From NCBI RefSeq assembly GCF_001308265.1, contig NZ_CP012023.1, positions 1,502,932-1,566,931 of the forward strand: 64,000 nt of DNA. The letters run 5' to 3'. Positions 35,704 through 44,759 of this stretch are shown here, piece by piece. This stretch comes from Celeribacter marinus (GTDB lineage Bacteria; Pseudomonadota; Alphaproteobacteria; Rhodobacterales; Rhodobacteraceae). The notes below the pieces were generated by a model that did not search any database, had not been told where the DNA came from, and was given only the letters and a program-made list of their open reading frames with translations. The number at the start of each line of letters is the position of its first letter. Position 1 is the first letter of the stretch. Both the position numbers and the translations under genes were made by a program.

Positions 35704-36416
35704 CCGATATTCTTGATATCTGGTCCTATCTGGCCGAGGGACAGTTGTTGTGGCTCACGGCGACAATCATCGCGTTTCTCATCGGAGACGGGTTATTTCG
35801 TCTGTCTGGCAACAAGCCGTATGTGAACCCTGTTTTGATTTCGATGATACTCCTCTCCACCTTGCTGACGATAACCGACACCAGTTATCGCACCTACTTT
35901 GAGGGGGCTCAGTTCATTCACTTTTTGCTGGGGCCAGCGACCGTGGCCTTGGCCATTCCGCTATGGAAGAACTGGCAAAAGGTCAAATCCGCTGCGGTGC
36001 CGCTACTGGCGGCTCTCTTTGTCGGATCGTTTGTCGCCATGGCGTCTGCGGTCGCAATCGGGGCAGCTATGGGATTGAACGGCGAAGTTCTTTTGTCACT
36101 TGTCCCTAAATCTGCCACGTCACCCGTAGCCATTGGTGTGGCCGAAGCCATCGGCGGCCTGCCCACACTCACGGTCGCCCTTGTCCTGATTACGGGCGTT
36201 ATCGGCGCGGTTGTGACAACCCCACTCAATAACCTGCTCGGCGTACACGACTATCGCGGGCGCGGGTTCGCCACGGGTGTTGCGGCCCACGGGATTGGAA
36301 CCGCGCGCGCGTTTCAAGTTCACGGGACCGCCGGCGCCTTTGCCGGTATTGGCATGGTCCTCAACGCTATTCTCACGGCGCTTTTGGCGCCGCTCTTTGT
36401 CCAGATTTTTCTCTAA
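35700..36416 (+). CDS. lrgB: LrgB-family membrane protein
   Basis: 238 residues with six or more helices: NPVLISMILLSTLL, FLLGPATVALAIPLWKNW, SLVPKSATSPVAIGVAEAIGGLPTLT and ARGFATGVAAHGIGTARAF-type block, all LrgB/CidB hallmarks. Partner of LrgA; ATGA overlap. cobO starts 11 bp after the stop, so lrgAB and cobO are likely one transcript. Confidence 0.93.
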   Translation: MTDILDIWSYLAEGQLLWLTATIIAFLIGDGLFRLSGNKPYVNPVLISMILLSTLLTITDTSYRTYFEGAQFIHFLLGPATVALAIPLWKNWQKVKSAAVPLLAALFVGSFVAMASAVAIGAAMGLNGEVLLSLVPKSATSPVAIGVAEAIGGLPTLTVALVLITGVIGAVVTTPLNNLLGVHDYRGRGFATGVAAHGIGTARAFQVHGTAGAFAGIGMVLNAILTALLAPLFVQIFL

Positions 36417-36427
36417 GGAACGCCCCT

Positions 36428-37042
36428 ATGACTGACACGAATGACAACGCCCGCCACGCAACAAAAATGGCTAAAAAGAAAGTGGCACGCGACAAGATCA
36501 TGGCCACGAAGATTGATCAAAAAGGCCTGATCATCGTCCATACGGGTAAGGGAAAAGGCAAATCCTCTGCCGCGTTCGGGATGATTTTCCGCTGTATTGC
36601 ACATGAGATGAAATCAGGCGTTGTGCAGTTCATCAAGGGTGGAATGGACTGTGGCGAGCGCGATTTGATCACCGCGAGATTTCCAGAGCTATGCGAATTT
36701 TACACGATGGGCGAGGGGTTTACATGGGAAACCCAAGACAAGGCCCGCGACATTGAAATGGCACAGGCCGCGTGGGAAAAGGCCAAAGAGCTGATCCGCA
36801 ACCCAGAGAACCGCATGGTTTTACTTGATGAGATCAATATTGCACTGCGCTATGACTACATCGACGTAAACGATGTCGTGGCATTTTTGTTGGCTGAAAA
36901 ACCACCCCTGACCCATGTTGTTTTGACGGGGCGCAATGCCAAAGAAGAGTTGATCGAAATCGCTGATCTGGTCACAGAAATGGAATTGGTCAAACATCCC
37001 TTCCGCGCAGGTGTCAAAGCCCAAAAAGGCGTGGAATTCTAA
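36428..37042 (+). CDS. cobO: Cob(I)yrinic acid a,c-diamide adenosyltransferase
   Basis: 204 residues: P-loop HTGKGKGKSSAAFGMIFRC (about residues 38-56), VVQFIKGGMDCGERDLI, EFYTMGEGFTWETQDK, LLDEINIALRYDYID and HVVLTGRNAKEELIEIADLV, diagnostic of CobO/BtuR. Adds the adenosyl group to Co(I) corrin before amidation. Start ATG at 36428 after AAGGAACG. Last gene of the lrgAB-cobO unit, convergent with the oxidoreductase. Confidence 0.96.
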   Translation: MTDTNDNARHATKMAKKKVARDKIMATKIDQKGLIIVHTGKGKGKSSAAFGMIFRCIAHEMKSGVVQFIKGGMDCGERDLITARFPELCEFYTMGEGFTWETQDKARDIEMAQAAWEKAKELIRNPENRMVLLDEINIALRYDYIDVNDVVAFLLAEKPPLTHVVLTGRNAKEELIEIADLVTEMELVKHPFRAGVKAQKGVEF

Positions 37043-37057
37043 CGCCCGCCAAACCTT

Positions 37058-38116
37058 CTATAAACTGGCGTCGACCCGAAACGCTTCGGGGATCTCATCC
37101 CGATCCTCGAGGATCACGTCGACCAGCACGCGTGCTGCAAGCGGAGCCATGCCGAAGCCGATTTTAAAGCCGCCATTGGCGATAAAATGTCCCGCGCGAT
37201 CCGGCCATGCGCCCAACATCGGTGCGCGCGATTTGGCACGCGGACGCACTCCCGCCCAACGCGTGATCTCGGGGGCGTTGGCGAGTTGCGGCATGGCCAC
37301 AATCGCACGGGCGAGAAGATCATCCGCCAATTCATCGGTCTCGTTGGGGTGGTCAAAGTCACGCTCTGACGTTGATCCAATCGCGGTTGTGCCATCCTTA
37401 TGGGGAATAATATGCAGGCTTTGGGCATAGATTTGCGGGGCATCGCGCATATCGAAATCAAGCAAGATCGCCTGACCTTTCACGCCCCCCCCGACCTCGC
37501 GCCCGAACGCCGCATTCAATGCCCGCAAGCCGTGCCAACCACTGGCATGGATCACCGCGCCCTGCTCGTCTGCGTCGCGGACAATCTCACCACCCAGCGC
37601 GACAATCGCAGCCGCAAGAGAGGCACAGGCACGTGCAGGGTTGAAGCGCGCAGACAAGGTGTCGAAAATCCAAAACCCTGTTGGGCTTTCAGGGAGCCAC
37701 GCCCCGAAACGGGCAATGGCAGCCTCACGATCATAAACCGACCACTCCGCGTGTCCTTGCCAGAGCTGCTCCGCATCGGTGGCACGCTGATGCGCCAACT
37801 CCAACTGACGTTCGTTTTGAACGGCCTGCACACGGCCCGTACGCCCGTATCCGGACGACACACCGCCCAAGGCCTCTACGTCTGGCCAATGAGTGCGCGC
37901 CATAATCAGGCTTTGGAACTGGAACTCTTTTTTGTCATTCCAGCGCTCGGGCGTGTGGGGCGCAAGGGCGCCCACAACACCACCGGACGAGCCCGCACCT
38001 ACGCCATGCGGGTCAATCACCCGCACTTTTGCGCCGCGCTTCGCCGCCTCATATCCACACGACAAACCGAACGCGCCCGCTCCGTAGATCGTAATCTCTG
38101 CCTTGCCCATTTGCAT
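37058..38116 (-). CDS. FAD-dependent DAO-type oxidoreductase, MnmC C-terminal-domain-like
   Basis: 352 residues. N-terminal FAD-binding ITIYGAGAFGLSCGYEAAKR; GAGSSGGVVGALAPHTPERWN; IIPHKDGTTAIGSTSERDFD; and C-terminal WAGVRPRAKSRAPMLG ... GHFIANGGFKIGFGMAP, the pattern of glycine-oxidase-type D-amino-acid oxidases. In enterobacteria an equivalent domain is fused to the methyltransferase in MnmC, and here the methyltransferase homologue lies divergently next door, so the two may be a split MnmC. ATG at 38116 chosen from GGGCAAAA upstream; 38110 is equally possible. Divergent start is 73 bp from the next gene. Confidence 0.83.
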   Translation of the reverse strand: MQMGKAEITIYGAGAFGLSCGYEAAKRGAKVRVIDPHGVGAGSSGGVVGALAPHTPERWNDKKEFQFQSLIMARTHWPDVEALGGVSSGYGRTGRVQAVQNERQLELAHQRATDAEQLWQGHAEWSVYDREAAIARFGAWLPESPTGFWIFDTLSARFNPARACASLAAAIVALGGEIVRDADEQGAVIHASGWHGLRALNAAFGREVGGGVKGQAILLDFDMRDAPQIYAQSLHIIPHKDGTTAIGSTSERDFDHPNETDELADDLLARAIVAMPQLANAPEITRWAGVRPRAKSRAPMLGAWPDRAGHFIANGGFKIGFGMAPLAARVLVDVILEDRDEIPEAFRVDASL

Positions 38117-38189
38117 TTTTGCCCATTGCACTTCGGATCGCGCGCCCGCAGGGTTGCGAGCGACATAGAAACACCTCTTAAGACATCCC

Positions 38190-38855
38190 ATGACCAACAA
38201 CCAGACAGCACGCATTGAATGGCGCGACGGGGCCATTCCCGTCTCAACCCAATTCGACGATCCGTATTTCTCCAATGCTTCAGGCCTTGAGGAAACACGG
38301 CACGTCTTTTTGGCAGGAAACGATTTGCCCGCGCGCCTTGCGGGGGGATTTCAGGTGGCTGAACTCGGGTTCGGGACGGGCTTAAATATGCTCGCGCTGG
38401 CCCTGATCTGGCAGGGGCCAGAGCCAATCCGCTTTACCTCGTTTGAGGCCTATCCGATGACGGCCCCCGACATTGCGAAATCCCTACAATCGTTTGACGC
38501 AGCACATGCCATTGCCCAACCGTTTCTTGAGGCGTGGGCGCAGGGCGCGCGGTCGTTTCGGGTCGGATGCGTGGACGTTGATGTCATTATTGGTGATGCG
38601 CGCGACACGCTCCCCGCATGGGACAGACATGCGAACGCATGGTTCCTCGACGGATTTTCTCCGGCCAAGAACCCGCAACTTTGGGGCGATGCCCTGATGG
38701 CAGAGGTGGGTCGCCACACAGTTCAGGGTGGCACGTTTGCGACCTATACTGCGGCGGGCCATGTTCGCCAAAAGCTGACGGCTACGGGATTTGACGTCAC
38801 ACGCGTTTCAGGGTTCGGGCGCAAGCGGCATATGAGTATCGGAACAAAGACATGA
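38190..38855 (+). CDS. mnmD: MnmD-type tRNA 5-methylaminomethyl-2-thiouridine methyltransferase
   Basis: 221 residues. SAM-binding motif VAELGFGTGLNMLAL (about residues 55-69); FTSFEAYPMTAPDIAKSL; and the FLDGFSPAKNPQLWGDALM block diagnostic of the N-terminal MnmC domain. Modifies the wobble uridine side chain of tRNAs. C-terminal FAD domain absent; supplied, if at all, by the divergent gene. Stop overlaps the following DMT transporter start by 4 bp. Confidence 0.92.
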   Translation: MTNNQTARIEWRDGAIPVSTQFDDPYFSNASGLEETRHVFLAGNDLPARLAGGFQVAELGFGTGLNMLALALIWQGPEPIRFTSFEAYPMTAPDIAKSLQSFDAAHAIAQPFLEAWAQGARSFRVGCVDVDVIIGDARDTLPAWDRHANAWFLDGFSPAKNPQLWGDALMAEVGRHTVQGGTFATYTAAGHVRQKLTATGFDVTRVSGFGRKRHMSIGTKT

Positions 38856-39751
38856 CAGATCAAAATCCGCGCCTTGGTATCTTGCTCATGGTTGTGACCA
38901 TGTTCATTTTCGCCATGCAAGACGGGCTATCGCGCCACCTCGCGGGCGAATACAACGTCTATATGGTCATCATGATCCGCTACTGGGTCTTTGCGGCATT
39001 TGTCATCATGTGGTCCGCGCGCACAACGGGCGGGTTGGCGCGTGCCGCACGCTCAGCGCAGCCAAAACTCCAGTTCTTTCGCGGCGCGCTTTTGGCTGTC
39101 GAAGTGATCATTATGGTCATCGGTTTTGTGAAGCTCGGACTGGTAGAAAGCCACGCAATCTTTGCCACCTATCCGCTAATCATTACCGCATTATCTGGCC
39201 CGATTTTAGGCGAGCGGGTTGGATGGCGGCGCTGGCTATCCGTTGCAATCGGCTTTTTCGGCGTGATGATTATCCTAATGCCAGATGGTGACGTTTTCTC
39301 ACCAGCCGTGATTTTCCCGTTGGCCTCCGCCGCGATGTTTGCACTTTACGGCCTGCTCAACCGCTACGTCTCGCGCAAAGATCCCGCTGCGGTGACCTTT
39401 TTCTATACGGGGATTTCGGGGGCGGCCGTCATGACTCTGATTGGCGTGTGGTTTTGGGAACCTATGAGCCTGAACGATTGGACGTGGATGATCACACTAT
39501 GCGCGTCTGCGATTGTTGGCCATTACCTGCTGATCCGCGCCTACGAATTGTCCGAAGCCTCCGCGATCCAACCCTTTGCCTACCTGCAATTGGCGTTTGC
39601 CTCCGGCGTTGGGGTCGTTTTCTTTGGCGATATCATCCGCCTCAACGTGGCCATAGGAACAAGCATCGTGGTGGGCGCGGGCATTTTTGCCCTCGTGCGC
39701 GCCCAATTGGCCGCGCGCCGCGCCAGAAGCGGAGCGCCTACTGCGCCTTAA
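38852..39751 (+). CDS. DMT superfamily (EamA) transporter
   Basis: 299 residues with ten predicted helices and two EamA repeats (LMVVTMFIFAMQDGLSRHLAG and the second half from about residue 150). FVKLGLVESHAIFATYPLIITALSG marks the end of the first repeat; the C-terminal tail is Arg-rich. Members export amino acids or metabolites; substrate unknown. Co-translated with mnmD by ATGA overlap. Confidence 0.88.
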   Translation: MTDQNPRLGILLMVVTMFIFAMQDGLSRHLAGEYNVYMVIMIRYWVFAAFVIMWSARTTGGLARAARSAQPKLQFFRGALLAVEVIIMVIGFVKLGLVESHAIFATYPLIITALSGPILGERVGWRRWLSVAIGFFGVMIILMPDGDVFSPAVIFPLASAAMFALYGLLNRYVSRKDPAAVTFFYTGISGAAVMTLIGVWFWEPMSLNDWTWMITLCASAIVGHYLLIRAYELSEASAIQPFAYLQLAFASGVGVVFFGDIIRLNVAIGTSIVVGAGIFALVRAQLAARRARSGAPTAP

Positions 39752-41678
39752 GGTCTGTAGACAGCGTGATCGTGCGCGTGTCGCCAGTTAGGCGCGCGTG
39801 ATACACTGGGACGCTTTCCGCCACACGCATCACGTAGTTACGGGTTTCGCGAAACGGAATGTGTTCGATCCAGTCCACGACGTCCACCTTACCTCCGCGC
39901 GGATCACCGTAGCGCTCGATCCAATCGCGCGCCCGTGTTGGACCCGCATTATACCCCACCGCCACGAGGGGGAGATTGTTGCCAAACTCCTCAATCAATT
40001 GCGCAAGATACGCAGAGCCAAGCCGCGCGTTGAGCACGGGATCAGCCAAATCATTTTCGACAAAGCCCTCTACACCCAGTTTGGCCGCCATGGCCTCGCC
40101 CGTGCGTGGCATCAATTGCATCAACCCGCGCGCGCCAACATAGGACCGCGCATTTGCGTAAAACTCGCTTTCGCGCCGCGCAATCGACAAGGCAAGTTCA
40201 GGCTTCACAGGTAAATCCGCTTTGGCCATGTCATGCAGGGGATAATAAGCGCGGTTCAAAACAATGCCCTGATCCGCCGCAAATTTGGCGACGAGGACCG
40301 CAAGATAGGGATCGTGATCGAGCGCCAGATCGGACAGTTGGCCCAACTCTTGTGGTGTCAGGCTTTCCCCCAAGTGGCGCATGAACCGAGCGGCTTGTGG
40401 CAAATCACCTGCCTCTTCGAGAAGCAATGCGGCCTGAAGCACGGATGACGACATGAAGGATGCCGACGTGTAATCGGCAAATCGCGCCTCTCCGGTGAGC
40501 GCGGGATCAAGTGGCAGGCTCGCACGTTCCGCCGACAGCAAGCCGTAAAAGGAGGTTTGAAACTGCGCGCCAAATGTATACGCGGCAAGAGCATCATCCT
40601 TTGCCCCGAGTGCTTCGAGAGCACGGCCTTCCCAATACCCTGCGCGCCCCAATGAAATCGGTGTCGCTACGGACACACGAAACCGGTTGAAGTGGTCCAG
40701 CGCAATAAGCGGCTCATCAAGGTAGCGCAGCGCGATATAGCCCGCGAGCCATTCAAGGTCCGCATAGTGATCCTCATTTGGCGTGAGAAAATGACGGGAG
40801 GCCGCAGAGTAGGCAATTTGTGCTTTGCCATCGCGCATCATTTGGCGCGCCAAAGAGCGGCGTCTATCGCCCCACGTGATGGGGTCGCCAAGTGCCGCAC
40901 GAGATGTCGATTGTTGCAGCATAAGCGTTACGGCATCGTCGTAGCGCCCTTTGCGCGCGCGCCATTGGAACCGTTCAAACGCTAAAATCGGCTCTTTGGA
41001 CAATGCGGGGGGAATTGCCTCGATCGCCGCATCGACACCGTTGGCGTCCGATTCCAGCTTTTGCGTTGCATCAATCAGCGCGTTCCAACCCTGAGGGAGA
41101 TAGGGGACGAGACGAGCGGCATCTTTAAACTTGCCTTGCCACATCAACATGCGCGCGCGGTCAGCATGGTGTGCGGTCAGTTGCGCGGGAAATTGCATCA
41201 ACAAATGGCTTTCGCTCTCGCTATCCAGAATCAGCGTTTGCCAGGCAATCACGGCTTGGGCCTGAGCGTCTCCATCTGCACCGATCAATTGGTACGCGCG
41301 TGCCAAATCGACTGTTCCGCCGCCTGTCTGTGGGGCATGGGCAGTAAAGTAGGCGACGATATCGCGCGGATTTATAGCGTCCGAAATAGACGCCTCGCAT
41401 TTCTCGGCCAAAAGCGGCAGCCCCGGCCAGTCGTCATTGCGATCAAGAAAGGCGGTACATTCGTCAAAGCGTCCTTTGCCCGCACGTAAATATTGCCACT
41501 CTATTATGTCGCGGCCGACCCCCGTGGCAGTTGTACGTGCACCTTGCCAATCACCCGCGTTGCGCAGCTTCACAGCCGCCTCAAAGGCGTCAGAGGCCGG
41601 AGATGCGAAAACCGCGCCTCCTACCGTTGTAAAAAGTGTCGCCGCCAAAAGTGATCGAAGAAAAGTTTGATATACCAT
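39738..41678 (-). CDS. Soluble lytic murein transglycosylase (SLT family)
   Basis: 646 residues: signal peptide MVYQTFLRSLLAATLFTTVGGAVFA, a long alpha-helical solenoid of repeats (about 30-450), then the SLT domain with catalytic E503 in LSIARRESEFYANARSY, followed by ARGLMQLMPRTGEAMA and AVGYNAGPTRARDWIER. Cleaves peptidoglycan to anhydromuropeptides; the third such enzyme type in this window. Convergent with the transporter and overlaps its stop by 14 bp. Confidence 0.94.
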   Translation of the reverse strand: MVYQTFLRSLLAATLFTTVGGAVFASPASDAFEAAVKLRNAGDWQGARTTATGVGRDIIEWQYLRAGKGRFDECTAFLDRNDDWPGLPLLAEKCEASISDAINPRDIVAYFTAHAPQTGGGTVDLARAYQLIGADGDAQAQAVIAWQTLILDSESESHLLMQFPAQLTAHHADRARMLMWQGKFKDAARLVPYLPQGWNALIDATQKLESDANGVDAAIEAIPPALSKEPILAFERFQWRARKGRYDDAVTLMLQQSTSRAALGDPITWGDRRRSLARQMMRDGKAQIAYSAASRHFLTPNEDHYADLEWLAGYIALRYLDEPLIALDHFNRFRVSVATPISLGRAGYWEGRALEALGAKDDALAAYTFGAQFQTSFYGLLSAERASLPLDPALTGEARFADYTSASFMSSSVLQAALLLEEAGDLPQAARFMRHLGESLTPQELGQLSDLALDHDPYLAVLVAKFAADQGIVLNRAYYPLHDMAKADLPVKPELALSIARRESEFYANARSYVGARGLMQLMPRTGEAMAAKLGVEGFVENDLADPVLNARLGSAYLAQLIEEFGNNLPLVAVGYNAGPTRARDWIERYGDPRGGKVDVVDWIEHIPFRETRNYVMRVAESVPVYHARLTGDTRTITLSTDLKAQ

Positions 41679-41857
41679 CGGAATTCTGTATGTGCTCTCT
41701 CAATTGTCGTGCGCTTAGGTGCGCTTTTGCCACGAGGGTATCGCAGGGTTTGAGCCACGCAAGACACATTCTTGGCATTGCCTACGAAGGCGGCTAGTTT
41801 CCGCCTGACTATAAATGGGCGACTCACGCCCCCGCAAGAGACGCAAAGGAGCGCATC

Positions 41858-42730
41858 ATGATCAAAGGTTCCATCCCCGCCTTGGTGACCCCGTTTAAGA
41901 ACGGTGAATTGGACATTGATACGCTCAAAAAGCTGGTCGAGTGGCACATCGCCCAAGGGTCGCACGGCCTCGTTCCCGTCGGGACAACTGGCGAAAGCCC
42001 GACCCTTTCACATGCCGAGCATGAAAAAGTGATCGAAGTGGTTGTGGAAACTGTAGCGGGCCGCATTCCCGTCATTGCGGGCGCAGGGTCGAACAACACG
42101 GCCGAGGGCCTTGGCCTCATCCAGCACGCCGCGCGTGTCGGTGCCGATGCCGCGTTGGTTGTCACGCCCTACTATAACAAGCCAACCCAAAAAGGCCTGA
42201 TTGCGCATTACACTGCATTGCATGACGCAACAGATATCCCGATCATTATCTACAACATCCCCGGTCGCTCTGTTGTGGACATGACACCCGATACAATGGG
42301 CGAATTGGCCAAATTGCCACGCATTATCGGGGTGAAGGATGCCACGGGAGATTTGGCGCGTGTCGGCAAAACCCGCATCACCTGCGGCACCGATTTTGTT
42401 CAGGTCTCGGGCGAGGATCCGACCGCGATTGGGTATAACGCACAAGGTGGCGTTGGTTGCATTTCGGTGACGGCAAACGTCGCGCCGAAGCTATGCGCCC
42501 AAGTTCAAAATGCCACCCTAGCGGGCGATTATGCATTGGCTCTTGAGCTCACGGATAAACTCATGCCGCTCCATATCGCCATCTTTGTCGAGCCCGGTGT
42601 GAGCGGTGCGAAATATGCGATGTCGTTGCTCGGATTGTGTTCGGACGAGGTCCGCCTCCCGCTGACCACATTGTCCGATTACACCAAGGCACAGATCAAA
42701 GCGGCGATGGAGCACGCCGACCTTTTGTAA
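41858..42730 (+). CDS. dapA: 4-hydroxy-tetrahydrodipicolinate synthase
   Basis: First committed step of lysine/diaminopimelate synthesis. 290 residues: [60 protein letters not shown] and the Schiff-base lysine in [10 protein letters not shown] (K161 region), with [31 protein letters not shown] before the ATG; a TATAAAT box and a short inverted repeat AGGCGG/CCGCCT lie upstream at 41788-41812. Followed by a terminator. Confidence 0.97.
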   Translation: MIKGSIPALVTPFKNGELDIDTLKKLVEWHIAQGSHGLVPVGTTGESPTLSHAEHEKVIEVVVETVAGRIPVIAGAGSNNTAEGLGLIQHAARVGADAALVVTPYYNKPTQKGLIAHYTALHDATDIPIIIYNIPGRSVVDMTPDTMGELAKLPRIIGVKDATGDLARVGKTRITCGTDFVQVSGEDPTAIGYNAQGGVGCISVTANVAPKLCAQVQNATLAGDYALALELTDKLMPLHIAIFVEPGVSGAKYAMSLLGLCSDEVRLPLTTLSDYTKAQIKAAMEHADLL

Positions 42731-42757
42731 GCGCTACGCACAGCACCAAAACGATCA

Positions 42758-42779
42758 GGGGGCCACGGCCCCCTTTTTC
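42758..42779 (+). terminator. Terminator after dapA
   Basis: GGGGGC-CACG-GCCCCC stem followed by TTTTT, 28 bp after the dapA stop. Confidence 0.85.
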
Positions 42780-43246
42780 TATGGGTTGGATAAAGGATTG
42801 TCCTCGCGAGCCGCGCGCTGTGCCTCCAATTGGTTGCGGCGCACATGGCGCAAAACTTCCATCAGGAGGGCCGTCATCATGCCGATGTTCAAAAATCCGT
42901 TTACCGCCGCCATGCCGCCCAAAAGACGCCACTCGACGGGTAGCAAAACATCCCCGAATCCAAGCGTGGTAAATGCGGTCAGTGAAAAATATAGCGCTTC
43001 CTCAAGGTGCGAAAACATCCCCAAGAACCGAAACGCAAAGGCCCAAATCCAGACACCTGCGGTAATGATCCAGAGCATAGCGAGAACGGCGCTCGCAAGA
43101 ACCACGAACAGCTTTGGGCGATGTGGCTCTGTAATCAGCCACTTATGTGCGCGCCGCAAACCCAGCTCATACACACCAAACCCAACGGCAGCGACGATGA
43201 CAGACAGCAAGATCAGCCCTGTGCCTAATAGAATTTGGATAAACAT
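42779..43246 (-). CDS. Two-TM potassium channel-like protein
   Basis: 155 residues: an N-terminal helix, a central helix (PKLFVVLASAVLAMLWIITAGVWIWAFAF region), a pore loop with the potassium selectivity filter TAFTTLGFGDV, and a last helix NGFLNIGMMTALLMEVLRHV. The C-terminal cytosolic part is short (no RCK domain). Single-filter, so a tetramer would be needed. Function inferred from the filter only. Confidence 0.82.
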   Translation of the reverse strand: MFIQILLGTGLILLSVIVAAVGFGVYELGLRRAHKWLITEPHRPKLFVVLASAVLAMLWIITAGVWIWAFAFRFLGMFSHLEEALYFSLTAFTTLGFGDVLLPVEWRLLGGMAAVNGFLNIGMMTALLMEVLRHVRRNQLEAQRAAREDNPLSNP

Positions 43247-43340
43247 ATGCGCTCCAAGACGGTTTTCGCGACTATAGGGCGGGCTTTGCGTCGCGCGCTA
43301 GTGGACATGAGCGCGCGGACACCTTATCTGCACTTGCACC

Positions 43341-43820
43341 ATGGCAAAGAAACAGACCTCAGAAGACAAGAACTACAAAGTGATCGCCGACAACCGGCGC
43401 GCACGCTACGATTATGCCATCGAGGATGACATCGAATGTGGTGTGATCTTGTCGGGGTCAGAGGTCAAATCCCTGCGCGTTGGCCAATCCAACATTGCCG
43501 AAAGCTATGCCTCTATTGACGATGGCGAATTGTGGCTGACAAACTCCTATATCGCGCCCTACCAACAAGCGATGTTTCCACATGAGGAACGCGCCAAACG
43601 CAAACTTATGGTGTCAAAACGTGAACTTGCGCGTCTTGGACAGGCGACAGGGCGTCAGGGTATGACCCTTGTCCCGTTGGTGATGTATTTCAACCATAAG
43701 GGCCGCGTGAAGATCAAACTTGGCATCGCCAAAGGTAAAAAGAACCACGACAAACGTGCCACAGAGGCCAAACGTGACTGGGGTCGCCAACAACAACGCC
43801 TGTTGCGGCGCGGCGACTAG
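43341..43820 (+). CDS. smpB: SsrA-binding protein
   Basis: 159 residues, tmRNA partner in ribosome rescue. [38 protein letters not shown] is the diagnostic N-terminal half; later [53 protein letters not shown] and a C-terminal basic tail. Start ATG at 43341. tmRNA gene not seen in the window. Genes on both sides are unrelated. Confidence 0.97.
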   Translation: MAKKQTSEDKNYKVIADNRRARYDYAIEDDIECGVILSGSEVKSLRVGQSNIAESYASIDDGELWLTNSYIAPYQQAMFPHEERAKRKLMVSKRELARLGQATGRQGMTLVPLVMYFNHKGRVKIKLGIAKGKKNHDKRATEAKRDWGRQQQRLLRRGD

Positions 43821-43904
43821 TACGTATTTGCAAGGCTATGCTTGCGCATGGCGGGCCAGAACGGTATGGCAGGTTACACGTTTTAGCTACATATCGTAGG
43901 GTCA

Positions 43905-44759
43905 ATGTCTCAATCAGATCCCAAAACTCTCGTGTCCACCGACTGGCTGGCCGATAACCTGAAATCTCCCGATCTTCGTGTGATCGATGCGAGTTGGTAT
44001 CTGCCGCATATGAACCGCGACCCCAAGGCCGAATATGGCGCCGCCCATATCGCCGGAGCACGCTACGTCGATATTGATGATGTGTGCGATGCCCGTAGCG
44101 CCCTGCCCCATATGTTGCCGCCCGTTGAAAAATTCATGTCCCGCATGCGTGCCCTTGGCATTGGCAACGGTCATCAAGTCGTTGTGTACGATGGCATGGG
44201 TATTTTTTCCGCGCCGCGTGTCTGGTGGATGTTCAAGTATTTCGGCCAAGACGATGTCGCCGTCCTTGATGGTGGTCTACCAAAGTGGATGAGCGAAGGC
44301 CGCGAGGTGACCGCAGAGCCACCCGTGATCCGCGACCGTCATATGGTGCCAAACGAGCAGTTCGATTTGGTGCGCGATGTCACACAAGTGGCAGCCTCCG
44401 CAAAGCTGGGCGATCATGTGATCATCGATGCGCGCCCTGCGGACAGGTTCAAAGGCGAGGCTCCCGAGCCGCGCGCGGGCTTGCGTTCCGGTCACATTCC
44501 AAATTCGCGCAGCGTTCCGTTCACTGATCTGATCGAGGCCAACGGAACGATGAAAAACCCCGGCGAATTGCGGCTTATTTTTGAGCGCGCAGGCGTCGAT
44601 CTAACAAAGCCGGCGATCACCACCTGTGGGTCGGGGACAACCGCCGCAATCCTTAGTCTCGCGCTTGAGCGCATCGGCGTGAAACACGCGCTTTACGATG
44701 GCAGCTGGGCGGAATGGGGCATGTATGGCGACCTACGGGTCGCAACCGGAGAAGCATGA
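43905..44759 (+). CDS. sseA: 3-mercaptopyruvate sulfurtransferase
   Basis: 284 residues with two rhodanese domains: LVSTDWLADNLKSPDLRVIDASWYLP at the start, and a catalytic loop ITTCGSGTTAAILSLAL in the second domain (the Cys motif CGSGxTA distinguishes 3-MST from thiosulfate sulfurtransferase). Transfers sulfane sulfur from mercaptopyruvate. The stop lies against the aminotransferase start, so the two are co-translated. Confidence 0.92.
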   Translation: MSQSDPKTLVSTDWLADNLKSPDLRVIDASWYLPHMNRDPKAEYGAAHIAGARYVDIDDVCDARSALPHMLPPVEKFMSRMRALGIGNGHQVVVYDGMGIFSAPRVWWMFKYFGQDDVAVLDGGLPKWMSEGREVTAEPPVIRDRHMVPNEQFDLVRDVTQVAASAKLGDHVIIDARPADRFKGEAPEPRAGLRSGHIPNSRSVPFTDLIEANGTMKNPGELRLIFERAGVDLTKPAITTCGSGTTAAILSLALERIGVKHALYDGSWAEWGMYGDLRVATGEA

